From NCBI GenBank assembly GCA_024234395.1, contig JACKOH010000002.1, positions 806,001-870,000 on the forward strand: DNA of 64,000 nucleotides, written 5' to 3'. Made by a program: the position numbers and the translations under genes. The stretch comes from Pseudomonadales bacterium (GTDB lineage Bacteria; Pseudomonadota; Gammaproteobacteria; Pseudomonadales; Pseudohongiellaceae). This document shows positions 7,950 through 16,608 of this stretch, piece by piece (position 1 is the first letter of the stretch; the number at the start of each line of letters is the position of its first letter). The notes beneath the pieces are model-generated. The model was given only the letters and a program-made list of their open reading frames with translations. It had not been told where the DNA came from and did no database searches.

Positions 7950-9170
7950 GTGAAAAACGTTTTCCGATCTCTTTCCGCGCCCAATTACCGCCTATGGGTA
8001 CTAGGAGCGCTGGTTTCCAATATTGGTACCTGGATGCAGAGAACTGCCCAGGACTGGCTGGTATTCACCGAGCTAACCGAAAACAATGCCACTGCTCTGG
8101 GCCTGGTGATGGCGCTGCAGTTCGGTCCGCAATTTCTGCTGTTACCGCTGACCGGATATGCCGCCGACCATCTGCCGCTGCGCAATCTGGTTTTCGTCAC
8201 CCAGTCGGTCATGGCGGTGTTGGCCCTGTTGCTGGGGTTCCTGGTGGTCAGTGATCAGGTGCTACTGTGGCAGGTCTACCTGATTGCCTTTCTGCTCGGT
8301 TGCGCCACCGCATTCGACATGCCGGCACGGCAGACCTTCGTCTCCGAACTGGTACCGCAAAATCATCTGACCAACGCGGTGGCACTGAATTCAACTTCGT
8401 TCCAGACCGCCCGGCTGGTGGGCCCCGCTCTGGCAGGAGTGCTCATCGGCCTGGTGGGGACCGGCTGGGTATTCCTGATCAACGGGCTGTCGTTTCTAGG
8501 GGTGCTGGCAGCTATCCTGTTGATGCAGAAAGAACAGCTTCGCTATCGCGATCTGTCTGCCACTCCACCAGGAGGGATGGTGCAGGGATTCCGCTACATA
8601 GCCGCCAACGGGCAGATTCTCATCGCCATGCTGATGTTTATGCTGATCGGTACATTTACCATCAATTTTCCGGTATATCTCTCCACTATGGGAGTTCGCG
8701 AATTCGGTGTCGATTCCGGTCGCTTCGGGCTGATGACTTCGATGATCGCCGTGGGCTCGGTACTCGGTGCCCTGATGGCGGCCAATCGTGAACAACCGCA
8801 GCTGCGCTACCTGTTGCTGGGGGCCTCGGTTCTGGGTTGTTCCCTGACCCTGGCGGCGTTGATGCCGGGGCTGGTTTCCTTCTGCCTGGTCCTGATTCTG
8901 GTAGGGGTTTCTGCACAGACATTCATGACCAGCGTCAATGGTTCGGTACAGATGTGGACGATACCGGAAATGCGCGGCCGGGTGATTTCCATTGTCTTCG
9001 CCCTGTCAGTCGGTGGCGCTCCGCTGGGAGCCTTGACGGTAGGGTGGGTGGCAGACCACTACGGCCCGCGGATGGCACTGGGTACTGGAGCCCTCGCGGC
9101 ATTTGCCGCTGCCGCCGTAGGCCTGGTGTTTGTGGCGAGAAACCGGCGCCGGAACCTAACAGCCAGTTGA
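7950..9170 (+). CDS. MFS transporter, EntS-like (MFS_3)
   Basis: A 406-residue inner-membrane protein with about 12 hydrophobic segments. The N-terminal FRSLSAPNYRLWVLGALVSN and GTWMQRTAQDWLV signature is typical of the MFS_3 group that includes the enterobactin exporter EntS and many uncharacterised permeases. The start is a GTG and no strong ribosome site is visible, so the exact start is uncertain. The last residues (LTAS) and the TGA stop come from the left tip of a MITE-like repeat, so the original C terminus may have been slightly different. The substrate is unknown. Confidence 0.88.
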   Translation: MKNVFRSLSAPNYRLWVLGALVSNIGTWMQRTAQDWLVFTELTENNATALGLVMALQFGPQFLLLPLTGYAADHLPLRNLVFVTQSVMAVLALLLGFLVVSDQVLLWQVYLIAFLLGCATAFDMPARQTFVSELVPQNHLTNAVALNSTSFQTARLVGPALAGVLIGLVGTGWVFLINGLSFLGVLAAILLMQKEQLRYRDLSATPPGGMVQGFRYIAANGQILIAMLMFMLIGTFTINFPVYLSTMGVREFGVDSGRFGLMTSMIAVGSVLGALMAANREQPQLRYLLLGASVLGCSLTLAALMPGLVSFCLVLILVGVSAQTFMTSVNGSVQMWTIPEMRGRVISIVFALSVGGAPLGALTVGWVADHYGPRMALGTGALAAFAAAAVGLVFVARNRRRNLTAS

Positions 9171-9298
9171 AAGGCCCTCAGCTGGCACAATACGGCGTTT
9201 AAATCTGGCTCAAAATGCTCATTCACGGCGTGTAAACTGCACTTTTTCGCCAGATTTTGCCCTGTCTTGCGCTCACCTGAGAGTTTTTCAACATGCTT
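9156..9298 (+). repeat. MITE-like repeat, copy 3
   Basis: About 143 bp, starting CTAACAGCCAGTTGAAAG and ending TGAGAGTTTTTCAACATG. The core matches copies 2 and 4 closely (CAGCTGGCACAATACGGCG, GGCTCAAAATGCTCATTCACG, CGCCAGATTTTGCC). It overlaps the last 15 bp of the upstream MFS gene. Confidence 0.8.
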
Positions 9299-9369
9299 CC
9301 AGGCAGCCAGCAATCGGACTCCAGAAGGCCGCGATAACCGGTTTTAACGACCCGGCCGTCATACTCCGT

Positions 9370-11163
9370 TTATAGCGGAGCGGTTGTCATGACGGTGCCT
9401 TCGCGGCGTGGGTCGGCGGCGCCAATCAGTCCGTCCTCGCCCACCAGGATCACATGCAGTCCGGAATTTTCGCCGGCACTTTCCTGCACGTTGTAGCCGG
9501 CCTGTTGCAATTGCTCCGCCAGTTCGGATCCCGGTTCCCGACCAATCTCGACGCGCACCGTTTCACCCCGGGCGATGATATTGGGGAAATCGACCGCATC
9601 CTGTACGGACAGGCCCCAATCGACAATCCCCAGGATGGTTTTGGCGGTATAGGCGGGAATCGAATTGCCCCCCGGTGAACCTGTCACCATGTACAGATCG
9701 CCTTCTGAGTCCAACAGGATGGTAGGTGACATGGATGAGCGGGGTCGGGCTCCGGGACGCACTGCGTTGGCCGCCTCCGGCAGGTCCGCATGATAGTCCC
9801 GAGAGAAATCGGTCATTTCATTGTTTAGCAGGAATCCTGCCGCCCAGCGGCCGGACCCGAAGGCCGACTCAACGGTCATGGTGGCTGAGACCGCGTTTCC
9901 GTAGTTGTCGACGATGGAAAAGTGCGAGGTACCGGCCGGCTCGAGAGTGGAGTCTTCAGCAAAGGCAGCGAGTGGTTCTCCACCCAGGACCGCAGCCGGG
10001 TCGCCGTGCACAGGGTCCGCCTCCGGTGGCGTGGGATTGGCAGCCCGGTATTCCAGATATCTGGGGTCCAGCAGCTGTTCGACGGGTACATCGACCCGAT
10101 CCGGGTCACCAAAATAATAGTCGCGATCGGCATACGCCAACCGTTGCGCATCCACAAACGCGCGGATCCGGTCGCCAAGGTCGGCATCGTCCGGCACCAG
10201 TCGATCGTACAGGTTCGGCACCATGATCTGCATCGCGCCGGACGAGGGCGGGGTGGCGGAACAGACAGTCAGATCCCGCCAGTCACCGCACACGGCTTGC
10301 CTAACCTCGGGCTGGTAAGCGGCAATATCTTCAACGGTCAGACTGCCGCCATTGGGCTCCGCCTGGGCGGCTTCGGCGATGGCTTCGGCGATGTCACCAC
10401 TGTAAAAGGCGGCAGGACCCTCGGCGGCGATGCGGCGCAGGGTTGCAGCATATTCCGGGTTGCGTAACAACTGACCGGCCTGAACCGGCTGGCCGTTTGG
10501 ATAGAAATATTCAGCAGCGCCGGGATTTTCGTCCAGCCTGGACATACTGGCCATGCGCGGCAGGGAGCGGGCCATTTTTTCAGTAACCACAAAGCCTTCG
10601 GTTGCCAGCCGGATAGCAGGTTCAAAGACGGTCTCCCAGGGCAGAATCCCGTAGCGGTCGTGGGCGAGACGATACAAGGCAACAGTGCCCGGTACTCCGA
10701 CCGCCTTCCCGCTTTGCCAGGCATCCAGGAAATTCATAGGCTCACCGTCCGACATGAACATGTCGATGGTGGCACCGGCTGGCGCAGTCTCCCGGCCGTC
10801 CAGAAAGCTGACCTCTCCGCTATCCCGTTCATAGACCAGCATGAAGCCGCCACCGCCAAGCCCGGAACTCTCCGGTTCCACCAGCCCCAGCACCGCGTGG
10901 GCCGCGATCGCCGCGTCCACCGCATGACCGCCCTGAGCGAGCATTTCCGCGGCTGCTTCGGTGGCATAAGGATTGGCGACTGCCGCCATGAAACCCAGAT
11001 CCCAGTCGCCCCTGGCTGGTTCATCACGGGTCAGCGCAGCCTCTGACGGCTGGCCTGTGCCTGCCGTCGGTGCAGATGAGGTGGAGGTTGCGGTAGAGTC
11101 AGTGGATTCAGAACAACCAGTCAGTAATACGGTAAGAAGCAACACGACGCTTGGTGCTTTCAT
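9370..11163 (-). CDS. ggt: Gamma-glutamyltransferase, lipoprotein form
   Basis: A 597-residue gamma-glutamyltranspeptidase, which cleaves the gamma-glutamyl bond of glutathione and transfers or hydrolyses it. The signal peptide ends in the lipobox LLTGC with Cys17, so the precursor is probably membrane-anchored; most characterised enzymes are soluble periplasmic. A Ser/Thr-rich linker (residues 20-50) precedes the catalytic domain (MAAVANPYATEAAAEMLAQG). Autoprocessing should occur before Thr412 in PAGTSHFSIVDNYGNAVS, giving large and small subunits. GSPGGNSIP near residue 500 is the oxyanion/substrate loop. Length and order match the family. With ovoA in this window, it points to active thiol metabolism. 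Confidence 0.94.
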   Translation of the reverse strand: MKAPSVVLLLTVLLTGCSESTDSTATSTSSAPTAGTGQPSEAALTRDEPARGDWDLGFMAAVANPYATEAAAEMLAQGGHAVDAAIAAHAVLGLVEPESSGLGGGGFMLVYERDSGEVSFLDGRETAPAGATIDMFMSDGEPMNFLDAWQSGKAVGVPGTVALYRLAHDRYGILPWETVFEPAIRLATEGFVVTEKMARSLPRMASMSRLDENPGAAEYFYPNGQPVQAGQLLRNPEYAATLRRIAAEGPAAFYSGDIAEAIAEAAQAEPNGGSLTVEDIAAYQPEVRQAVCGDWRDLTVCSATPPSSGAMQIMVPNLYDRLVPDDADLGDRIRAFVDAQRLAYADRDYYFGDPDRVDVPVEQLLDPRYLEYRAANPTPPEADPVHGDPAAVLGGEPLAAFAEDSTLEPAGTSHFSIVDNYGNAVSATMTVESAFGSGRWAAGFLLNNEMTDFSRDYHADLPEAANAVRPGARPRSSMSPTILLDSEGDLYMVTGSPGGNSIPAYTAKTILGIVDWGLSVQDAVDFPNIIARGETVRVEIGREPGSELAEQLQQAGYNVQESAGENSGLHVILVGEDGLIGAADPRREGTVMTTAPL

Positions 11164-11442
11164 GGGAAATTCTCGGATTGATTGAACAGGAGCCCGAGTA
11201 TCAGGGCTTTAGTGTATAAGGACAAAGGCCTACCAGCTTATCACAGTCATGACAATACATCGTTTTAATACTCCCCAGAGTCCCGCGTCGGACATTTCGA
11301 TGGGGCAGGAAAACCGACAGCCGGTGCATCCGGGCAGGCTCTCTCTATAATCGTGACAGCAGGCGCCGGGGAAGGCCTGCCACGCACCCCGGGGAGGCAT
11401 GGTGACCAATGATTGTGCATAACCTGACACCGGAGTGCCCTG

Positions 11443-12048
11443 TCAGTCCACTACGAATACGGCTGCCACTTCGACACAGGCGTTCAGAGGCAGTTCACTG
11501 ACACCGACTGCGGTACGGGTATGACGGCCGGCATCGCCAAATACTTCCACCATGAGGTCCGATGCCCCGTTTACCACGGTAGGTTGCTGGGTAAAACCCG
11601 CAGCGGAGGCCACGAACCCGTCCAGACGCATACACTGTCGCACCCGGTCGAGATTACCTTCCAATGCACTGTTCAGTGCGGCAAGAATATTAATGCCGCA
11701 TTGCCGCGCCGCGGTCCGGGCATCCTCGATACTGACTTCATCCGGAACGGAGCCCGGATAGAGCAGATCGCCATTAAGAAAGGGAATCTGGCCGGCAATG
11801 TAAACCAGCTGGTCCTGTAACAGGTAGGGGACGTAGTTGGCAACCGGTGGCGGGACTTCCGGCAGCGAGATACCCAGTTGCTGCAGCCGGCTGCTGACCG
11901 CTTCGGCGGCGCGCGCTCTGGTGCCGGGCAACAGTGGCAGCGTCAACGCCCCGGCCACCACCAGACTGCCGGTCAGCAGCTGTCGACGCGCCAGTAGCGG
12001 AGAGGATGACCGGCCGAATTCCGGCCGCTTCAGGTCTGTTGGGTTCAT
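11443..12048 (-). CDS. RidA/YjgF-fold protein with Tat-like signal
   Basis: About 201 residues from the ATG at 12048, which has a GGAG ribosome site 11 bp upstream; the frame is open for another 34 codons but those look non-coding. The N terminus SPLLARRQLLTGSLVVAGA is a twin-arginine-type signal followed by AEAVSSRL, so the protein is probably periplasmic, unusual because RidA proteins are cytosolic. The fold segments are visible: YIAGQIPF, ARTAARQCGINILAALNSA and a C-terminal ACVEVAAVFVVD strand. The Arg that binds the substrate carboxylate in true RidA (xRVE) is Cys here, so imine deaminase activity is doubtful. It belongs to a divergent YjgF subgroup. Confidence 0.8.
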   Translation of the reverse strand: MNPTDLKRPEFGRSSSPLLARRQLLTGSLVVAGALTLPLLPGTRARAAEAVSSRLQQLGISLPEVPPPVANYVPYLLQDQLVYIAGQIPFLNGDLLYPGSVPDEVSIEDARTAARQCGINILAALNSALEGNLDRVRQCMRLDGFVASAAGFTQQPTVVNGASDLMVEVFGDAGRHTRTAVGVSELPLNACVEVAAVFVVD

Positions 12049-12221
12049 TGGTCTGGCTCCTGTGAATGGTTGGGTCTCTGGAAAGTTCTTGCATGCACAA
12101 TTCTTACCACAAATTGCAGCGGGATTCCCATCAGCACTGCATCTGCGCACCGTAACCCTTACTGCAACGAATTGTTTCAGCCACTTGTAATCGGCTGGCG
12201 TTTCTCGCAGCCTATGCCGCC

Positions 12222-13232
12222 ATGTTGACTCGTCTGATATTCCGTTATTTCGCAGCCGGGCTGCCGCTGCTGTTGCTTGCCGCAGGCCATGCCGCCGCCC
12301 AGGCCTGGGCCGTCTCCCGAACCGAATATGGTGATCCGGATCTTCAGGGCCTGTGGAACAATACGACCCTGACGCCCTTTGAACGACCTCGTGAACTCGG
12401 AGAGCAACTCATTTACAGTGAGGAGGAGGCGATTCGCGTCGAACAGGAAGCGACCGCTGTCCGTTCCGCGCGCCCTACCGAAGCCGATCCCGGCCGGTCC
12501 GCACCGGCAGCAGGGACCTTTATCGGCCAGCAGGCCGAAGAGGAGTTCACCGATTTCGGGCTGACGCTGACCCGTATCCACGGCCAGCCCCGCACCTCTC
12601 TGATTGTCGATACTGCGGATGGCAGGTTCCCGTTTCTTGACGGAGGCCGCAACAGGGATATTTTCGGGCGCTGGAGGGAAGCGGGTTTCGGTCCCTTCGA
12701 CGGGCCGGAGATCCGCTCGGCTGGAGAACGCTGCCTGTCGGCGATCGGTACCATGCCGCCGATGGCCCTGTTGCCCTACAATTCCAATATCCAGATTGTT
12801 CAGAACCGCGACTATGTCATGATTGTCGGGGAGATGGTCCACGATGCCAGAATTATCCGGCTTGACGGTACCCATCAGCCATCCTCTCTCAAATACTGGT
12901 TCGGGGATTCGATCGGGCACTGGGAGGGCGATACCCTGGTCGTGCACTCAATCAACTTTCATCCCCAGATTTCCAATTTCCGCTTGATATCCTCGGAACA
13001 ACTTGAAGTTACCGAGCGCTTCACCAGGATAAGTGAGACCGAGATTTTCTATTCTTACGTGGTTGAAGACCCCGAAATCTTCGCTCAGCCGTTCACAGTG
13101 GAAATGATCCTCACCCGGCTGCCTCCCGGGCAGCAGATGTATGAATTCGCCTGCCACGAAGGTAACTACGCCATGCGCAGTATTCTCGCCGGAGCGCGGC
13201 GTGAAGAAGTGGAAAAGGCACGGGCTGACTGA
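12222..13232 (+). CDS. Exported protein of an uncharacterised family (paralogue of 26654-27682)
   Basis: A 336-residue secreted protein with a signal peptide (about residues 1-26). I do not recognise a functional family. It shares a distinctive set of motifs with the product at 26654-27682: EYGDPDLQGLWN near the mature N terminus, ERCLS, YNSNIQIVQNRDYVMI, EMVHDARIIRLDG, GHWEGDTLVVHS, and a C-terminal YEFACHEGNYAM. The conserved His, Cys, Glu and Asp residues suggest a metal- or substrate-binding site, but this is only inference. Related multi-copy proteins occur, as I recall, in many marine gammaproteobacteria and acidobacteria. It is divergent from the RidA-like gene. Confidence 0.8.
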   Translation: MLTRLIFRYFAAGLPLLLLAAGHAAAQAWAVSRTEYGDPDLQGLWNNTTLTPFERPRELGEQLIYSEEEAIRVEQEATAVRSARPTEADPGRSAPAAGTFIGQQAEEEFTDFGLTLTRIHGQPRTSLIVDTADGRFPFLDGGRNRDIFGRWREAGFGPFDGPEIRSAGERCLSAIGTMPPMALLPYNSNIQIVQNRDYVMIVGEMVHDARIIRLDGTHQPSSLKYWFGDSIGHWEGDTLVVHSINFHPQISNFRLISSEQLEVTERFTRISETEIFYSYVVEDPEIFAQPFTVEMILTRLPPGQQMYEFACHEGNYAMRSILAGARREEVEKARAD

Positions 13233-13443
13233 GAATTTGGTATTGCTTAACCACTGGCTGATCAACCGTTAAAGCCCTTTTTCCCAACCCGGACCGGTGA
13301 CCGTGAGTCCGGCCAGCAATATCTGTCCCCGCCTTCCTGACACCGGAGATCGCGCTGTCAGCGCGACGTTGCACTGAGCGTTTGCTGCGCCCATAATGCC
13401 CGTCGTCGTTCCCACCAGACTGTTCAGCCGGCAGAGATAGACC

Positions 13444-15267
13444 ATGGAAAAGTCCCCGATTACGGTAACCGATCAACAGAAACGGATCACTATTATTGCA
13501 CTGCTGACGGTGTTTCTGCTGAGTGCCCTGGATATGACCATTCTATCCACCGCCATGCCCCGAATCATCGAGGAACTGGAAGGGCTGGAGCTTTACGCCT
13601 GGGTGACCACGGCCTATATGCTGGCATCCACGGTGCTGGTGCCGATCTATGGCAAACTCGGCGATCTTTACGGACGCAAACGTATCCTGGTGATCGGGAT
13701 ATCGATCTTCCTGCTGGGGTCGATGCTGTGCGGTATCAGCGGGGAATTTGGTGACCTGCCGCTGCTGGGTGACGGGATGCATCAACTGATCGCCTTCCGG
13801 GCGGTCAAGGGCATCGGCGGCGCCGCTCTGTTCACCTCGGCAATCGGCATTATTGCGGATCTGTTTCCTCCTCTGCAGCGAGCCAAATTCATGGGACTTT
13901 TCGGTGCCGTGTTCGGGGTTGCCAGTGTGTTGGGTCCGGCTCTGGGGGGATTTCTGACCGACTTTGCCACCGTCACCCTGTTTGGCTATGAAGTGGCCGG
14001 CTGGCGCTGGGTATTTTATGCCAATGTGCCGCTGGGACTGGTCGCGCTGGCCATGGTGATCCGCAAGATGCCCAACCTGAATCATGGTTCGGGTGGCCGC
14101 ATCGACTTCCTGGGTGCAGCGCTGCTGATCCTGACTTTCGTACCTTTCCTGCTGGCCCTGACCTGGGGTGGATCCCGCTATGAATGGTCATCGCCCACCA
14201 TCCTCGGCATGTTCGGCGGCAGCCTGATTTCACTGCTGGTATTCATCTGGGTCGAGTCGCGTACTGAGGACGCCATCATTCCCCTCGATCTGTTTCGTAA
14301 CTCGATATTCACAATTACCAATTGCGCATCGTTCGTAATCAGCATGGCGTTTCTGGGAGTGGTGATGTTCATGCCGCTGTTCATGCAGGTGGTTCTGGGG
14401 GTAAGTGCCACCAACAGCGGATTCTCCATGTTTCCACTGATGGCGGGACTCATGTTCGGCAGCATTTTGAGTGGACGGCTGGTATCCAGATCCGGTCAAT
14501 ATAAGCCCTACATGATCGGTGGCTGCTCAATTCTAGTTGCCGGGGTTATTCTGTTGACCCGGATTGACGTTGATACCTCGCCGTTTGGACTGGCCTGGCG
14601 CATGGCTGTGGTCGGACTGGGGCTGGGTCCTTCCCAGAGTCTGATCAACATCATTATCCAGAATGCCTTTCCGCCGTCGAAGATCGGTGTGGCCACCAGT
14701 TCCACCCAGTTTTTCCGCCAGATTGGCAATACCGTGGGTGTGGCAGTGTTCGGTACCCTTTTGACGCTCAACCTTTCCAGCCAGTTGAGCAGCGCCAGTG
14801 CGGCAATGCCAGGACTGGGAGGTGGTACCATGGATCTGAACCAGGCGCAGAGTAACGCCATGAATCCTGCGGCGCTGCACGATCGGATCGAGGAAGCCTT
14901 CGAAGAGTTTTACCTGGAGATCGATCACGCCTACCATGGCGACGCGGATGCCAGGGCCCGGGTGCTGGCACTGGATATTCTGCCCGCCCCGGTCAAGCAG
15001 CCGCTGCTGGAAACCGCGGGGGCCGTGCCCGGAGCAGATTCCCGGCTGGATACCATTCACACCCTGTTACTGGCCCAGGTGGATGCGGTCGTGGAACGAA
15101 TCGAATCGAGCGCCAGAAATGCGTTTTCCGGCGCCATCACCAGCATGTTCGGAACCAGCCTGTGGATTATCCTGCTGGGCTTCGTCATTACTCTTTTTAT
15201 ACCGGTAATTCCACTGCAGGACAGGGCCCACCCGGCCCGGCCGGAACCAGCCGGCGCCGATCACTGA
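13444..15267 (+). CDS. MFS transporter, DHA2 (EmrB/QacA-type) drug exporter
   Basis: A 607-residue inner-membrane protein with about 14 transmembrane segments. The family signature LSALDMTILSTAMPRI near residue 21 is motif D1 of the 14-TM DHA2 drug:proton antiporters. YGKLGDLYGRKRIL is the MFS motif A loop, and GPALGGFLTD is the antiporter motif C. A hydrophilic loop of about 100 residues (AMPGLGGGTMDLN to IESSARNAF) precedes the last transmembrane segment, as in Bcr/QacA-like proteins. No adjacent regulator or membrane-fusion protein is present, so it may work alone. The start has only a weak AGAGA ribosome site. Confidence 0.9.
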   Translation: MEKSPITVTDQQKRITIIALLTVFLLSALDMTILSTAMPRIIEELEGLELYAWVTTAYMLASTVLVPIYGKLGDLYGRKRILVIGISIFLLGSMLCGISGEFGDLPLLGDGMHQLIAFRAVKGIGGAALFTSAIGIIADLFPPLQRAKFMGLFGAVFGVASVLGPALGGFLTDFATVTLFGYEVAGWRWVFYANVPLGLVALAMVIRKMPNLNHGSGGRIDFLGAALLILTFVPFLLALTWGGSRYEWSSPTILGMFGGSLISLLVFIWVESRTEDAIIPLDLFRNSIFTITNCASFVISMAFLGVVMFMPLFMQVVLGVSATNSGFSMFPLMAGLMFGSILSGRLVSRSGQYKPYMIGGCSILVAGVILLTRIDVDTSPFGLAWRMAVVGLGLGPSQSLINIIIQNAFPPSKIGVATSSTQFFRQIGNTVGVAVFGTLLTLNLSSQLSSASAAMPGLGGGTMDLNQAQSNAMNPAALHDRIEEAFEEFYLEIDHAYHGDADARARVLALDILPAPVKQPLLETAGAVPGADSRLDTIHTLLLAQVDAVVERIESSARNAFSGAITSMFGTSLWIILLGFVITLFIPVIPLQDRAHPARPEPAGADH

Positions 15268-15292
15268 ATTCTAAAAAAAGGGGAGCGATACC

Positions 15293-15895
15293 TTGCAGAT
15301 TATTCCTCAGTCCATTTTCCCCAGCCTGGTCTGGACCACGCTGTTCGATGACCGCGAATCCCTGAATGCCCGATTACTGGAACTGGTCTACCAGTTGCGA
15401 AACCAGGATCCGTCCGGCGTGGCAAACACCAACGTCAGGGGCTGGCAGAGCCCCAACAACCTGCAGAATCTTCCGGAATTCGAGGAACTGAACCGCAGAA
15501 TTCTGCAGATCTGTGCGCGCATCGGTGAATCCCAGAACTTTCGTCCCGATCTGGTGTTTCAGCATCAGGCCTGGATCAATATCAGTCCGCCGGGAGCGTC
15601 CAACAAGATCCATTACCACGCCAACTGTCATTTTAGCGGCGTGTACTACATCAGTCTCAAGGCGCCGGAATGTGGGAGTATCTTTTTCCGCGATCCCCGG
15701 GTGGCTTCCAGGATGTTTACCTACCCCACCACTCAGCCGACTGAATTCACCACCGAAGAGGTCTATATGCCCCCGGAAGAGGGGCGGATGTATGTTTTTC
15801 CCGGCTGGATGGAACACGGCGTGGAGGAAAATCGCAGCGACCGGGACCGGGTCAGTATTGCCTTCAACGTCCTTGCCAGTCCCCGACCCCGCTAG
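15293..15895 (+). CDS. TIGR02466-type putative 2OG-Fe(II) oxygenase
   Basis: A 200-residue protein of the TIGR02466 family, predicted 2-oxoglutarate/iron oxygenases of unknown substrate. The jelly-roll core shows SNKIHYHANCHFSGVYYIS, which contains candidate iron ligands, RMYVFPGWMEHGVEEN with the second histidine, and DRVSIAFNV, where the Arg would bind the 2-oxoglutarate carboxylate. The start is a TTG preceded by GGGGAG at the right distance. It lies 25 bp after the DHA2 transporter and could be cotranscribed. The related phage-type proteins are prolyl or asparaginyl hydroxylase-like, but activity here is not established. Confidence 0.82.
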   Translation: MQIIPQSIFPSLVWTTLFDDRESLNARLLELVYQLRNQDPSGVANTNVRGWQSPNNLQNLPEFEELNRRILQICARIGESQNFRPDLVFQHQAWINISPPGASNKIHYHANCHFSGVYYISLKAPECGSIFFRDPRVASRMFTYPTTQPTEFTTEEVYMPPEEGRMYVFPGWMEHGVEENRSDRDRVSIAFNVLASPRPR

Positions 15896-15921
15896 ACCAG
15901 CGACAGCCGATCACAACTTCC

Positions 15922-16215
15922 CTAATCACAGTACAGGTCGTGCAATACCTCGATAACTGCCTCGGCTTCCGGGCTGTTAATGGAATAATAAATGGCCTGT
16001 TGATCGCGCCGCGTCTTCACCAGGTCAAGCTCCCGCAATCTGGCCAGGTGCTGTGACAGCGCCGACTGGCTGAGATCCACCTGGCCGGCCAGATCACTGA
16101 CTTTCAATTCCCCTTCCCGCAGGTGACAGAGAATTGCCAGGCGCTTGGGATTGCTCAACAGCTTGAGCAGATCCGCGGCCTGGGACAGCGATTCAATATC
16201 CTGTTTTTTGATCAT
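15922..16215 (-). CDS. ArsR-family repressor, BigR/SqrR-like
   Basis: A 97-residue winged-helix repressor. The recognition region is KVSDLAGQVDLSQSALSQHL, followed by the wing RRDQQAIYYSIN. It lacks the ELCVCDL metal site of arsenic/zinc ArsR proteins. It carries two other cysteines, one in AILCHLREGE and one at the extreme C terminus (LYCD). That pair is the arrangement of BigR/SqrR/YgaV proteins, which sense persulfide through a di- or tetrasulfide bond. It diverges from a DUF2892 gene and an RND operon across a 162-bp promoter region with AT-rich palindromes, so it probably represses that operon. Sensing of sulfane sulfur is inferred from the cysteines. Confidence 0.88.
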   Translation of the reverse strand: MIKKQDIESLSQAADLLKLLSNPKRLAILCHLREGELKVSDLAGQVDLSQSALSQHLARLRELDLVKTRRDQQAIYYSINSPEAEAVIEVLHDLYCD

Positions 16216-16250
16216 GATCAGTAAAGTCTCCGATTGGCAGCCATTCTAGC

Positions 16251-16300
16251 TTGACACCTTATATTAGTAAAGGCTAATATTCGTAACATCTAATTTAGAT
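16251..16300 (+). promoter_or_regulatory. Promoter and operators of the DUF2892-RND operon
   Basis: A sigma-70-type promoter is visible: TTGACA at 16251-16256 and TAATAT at 16275-16280 with an 18-bp spacer. A perfect inverted repeat ATATTAG-N6-CTAATAT (16261-16280) fills the spacer and the -10 box. A second palindrome ATCTAATTTAGAT (16288-16300) lies just downstream. Placement over the promoter is what a repressor operator would need, and AT-rich palindromes of this sort are known for BigR. The divergent ArsR-type protein is the likely binder. Confidence 0.7.
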
Positions 16301-16377
16301 ATAGCTAATATAAACGGAACGAAATGTTCCCTGACCCTGTAATTACCGGATCGTTTACCCGGTAGGAGAGAAATATC

Positions 16378-16581
16378 ATGAATATCGATCGAACCGTTTT
16401 TGCTTTCGCCGGCTTTGTGGTTCTGGTGAGTCTGGCACTGGGTCTGACCGTCAGCCCCTACTGGTTCATGGTGACCGGATTTGTGGGGCTGAATATGTTT
16501 CAGGCGGCGTTTACCGGATTCTGTCCGCTGGCAATTATGCTACGCAAAGCCGGCGTCGAGCCGGGTAAAGCCTTTCAGTAA
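16378..16581 (+). CDS. DUF2892 (YgaP-like) small membrane protein
   Basis: A 67-residue protein with two transmembrane segments, FAFAGFVVLVSLALGLTVS and a second around WFMVTGFVGLNMFQAAF, followed by TGFCPLAIMLRKAGV, the conserved end of DUF2892. In YgaP-type proteins this membrane part is attached to a rhodanese; here it stands alone. DUF2892 genes commonly accompany BigR-type regulators and sulfide-detoxification enzymes. A strong GGAGAG ribosome site precedes the ATG. It is the first gene of the operon with the RND exporter 27 bp downstream. Confidence 0.88.
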   Translation: MNIDRTVFAFAGFVVLVSLALGLTVSPYWFMVTGFVGLNMFQAAFTGFCPLAIMLRKAGVEPGKAFQ

Positions 16582-16608
16582 ACAGCAGCAGAGAGCACAG
16601 AAGTCACC

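Noticed and set aside
8267..8791. 174-residue plus-strand frame within the MFS gene
   Set aside because: It is a shadow of the 406-residue MFS frame and has no start signal.
11230..11430. 66-residue Cys-rich minus-strand frame
   Set aside because: No ribosome site, no recognisable family, and codon use unlike the neighbouring genes.
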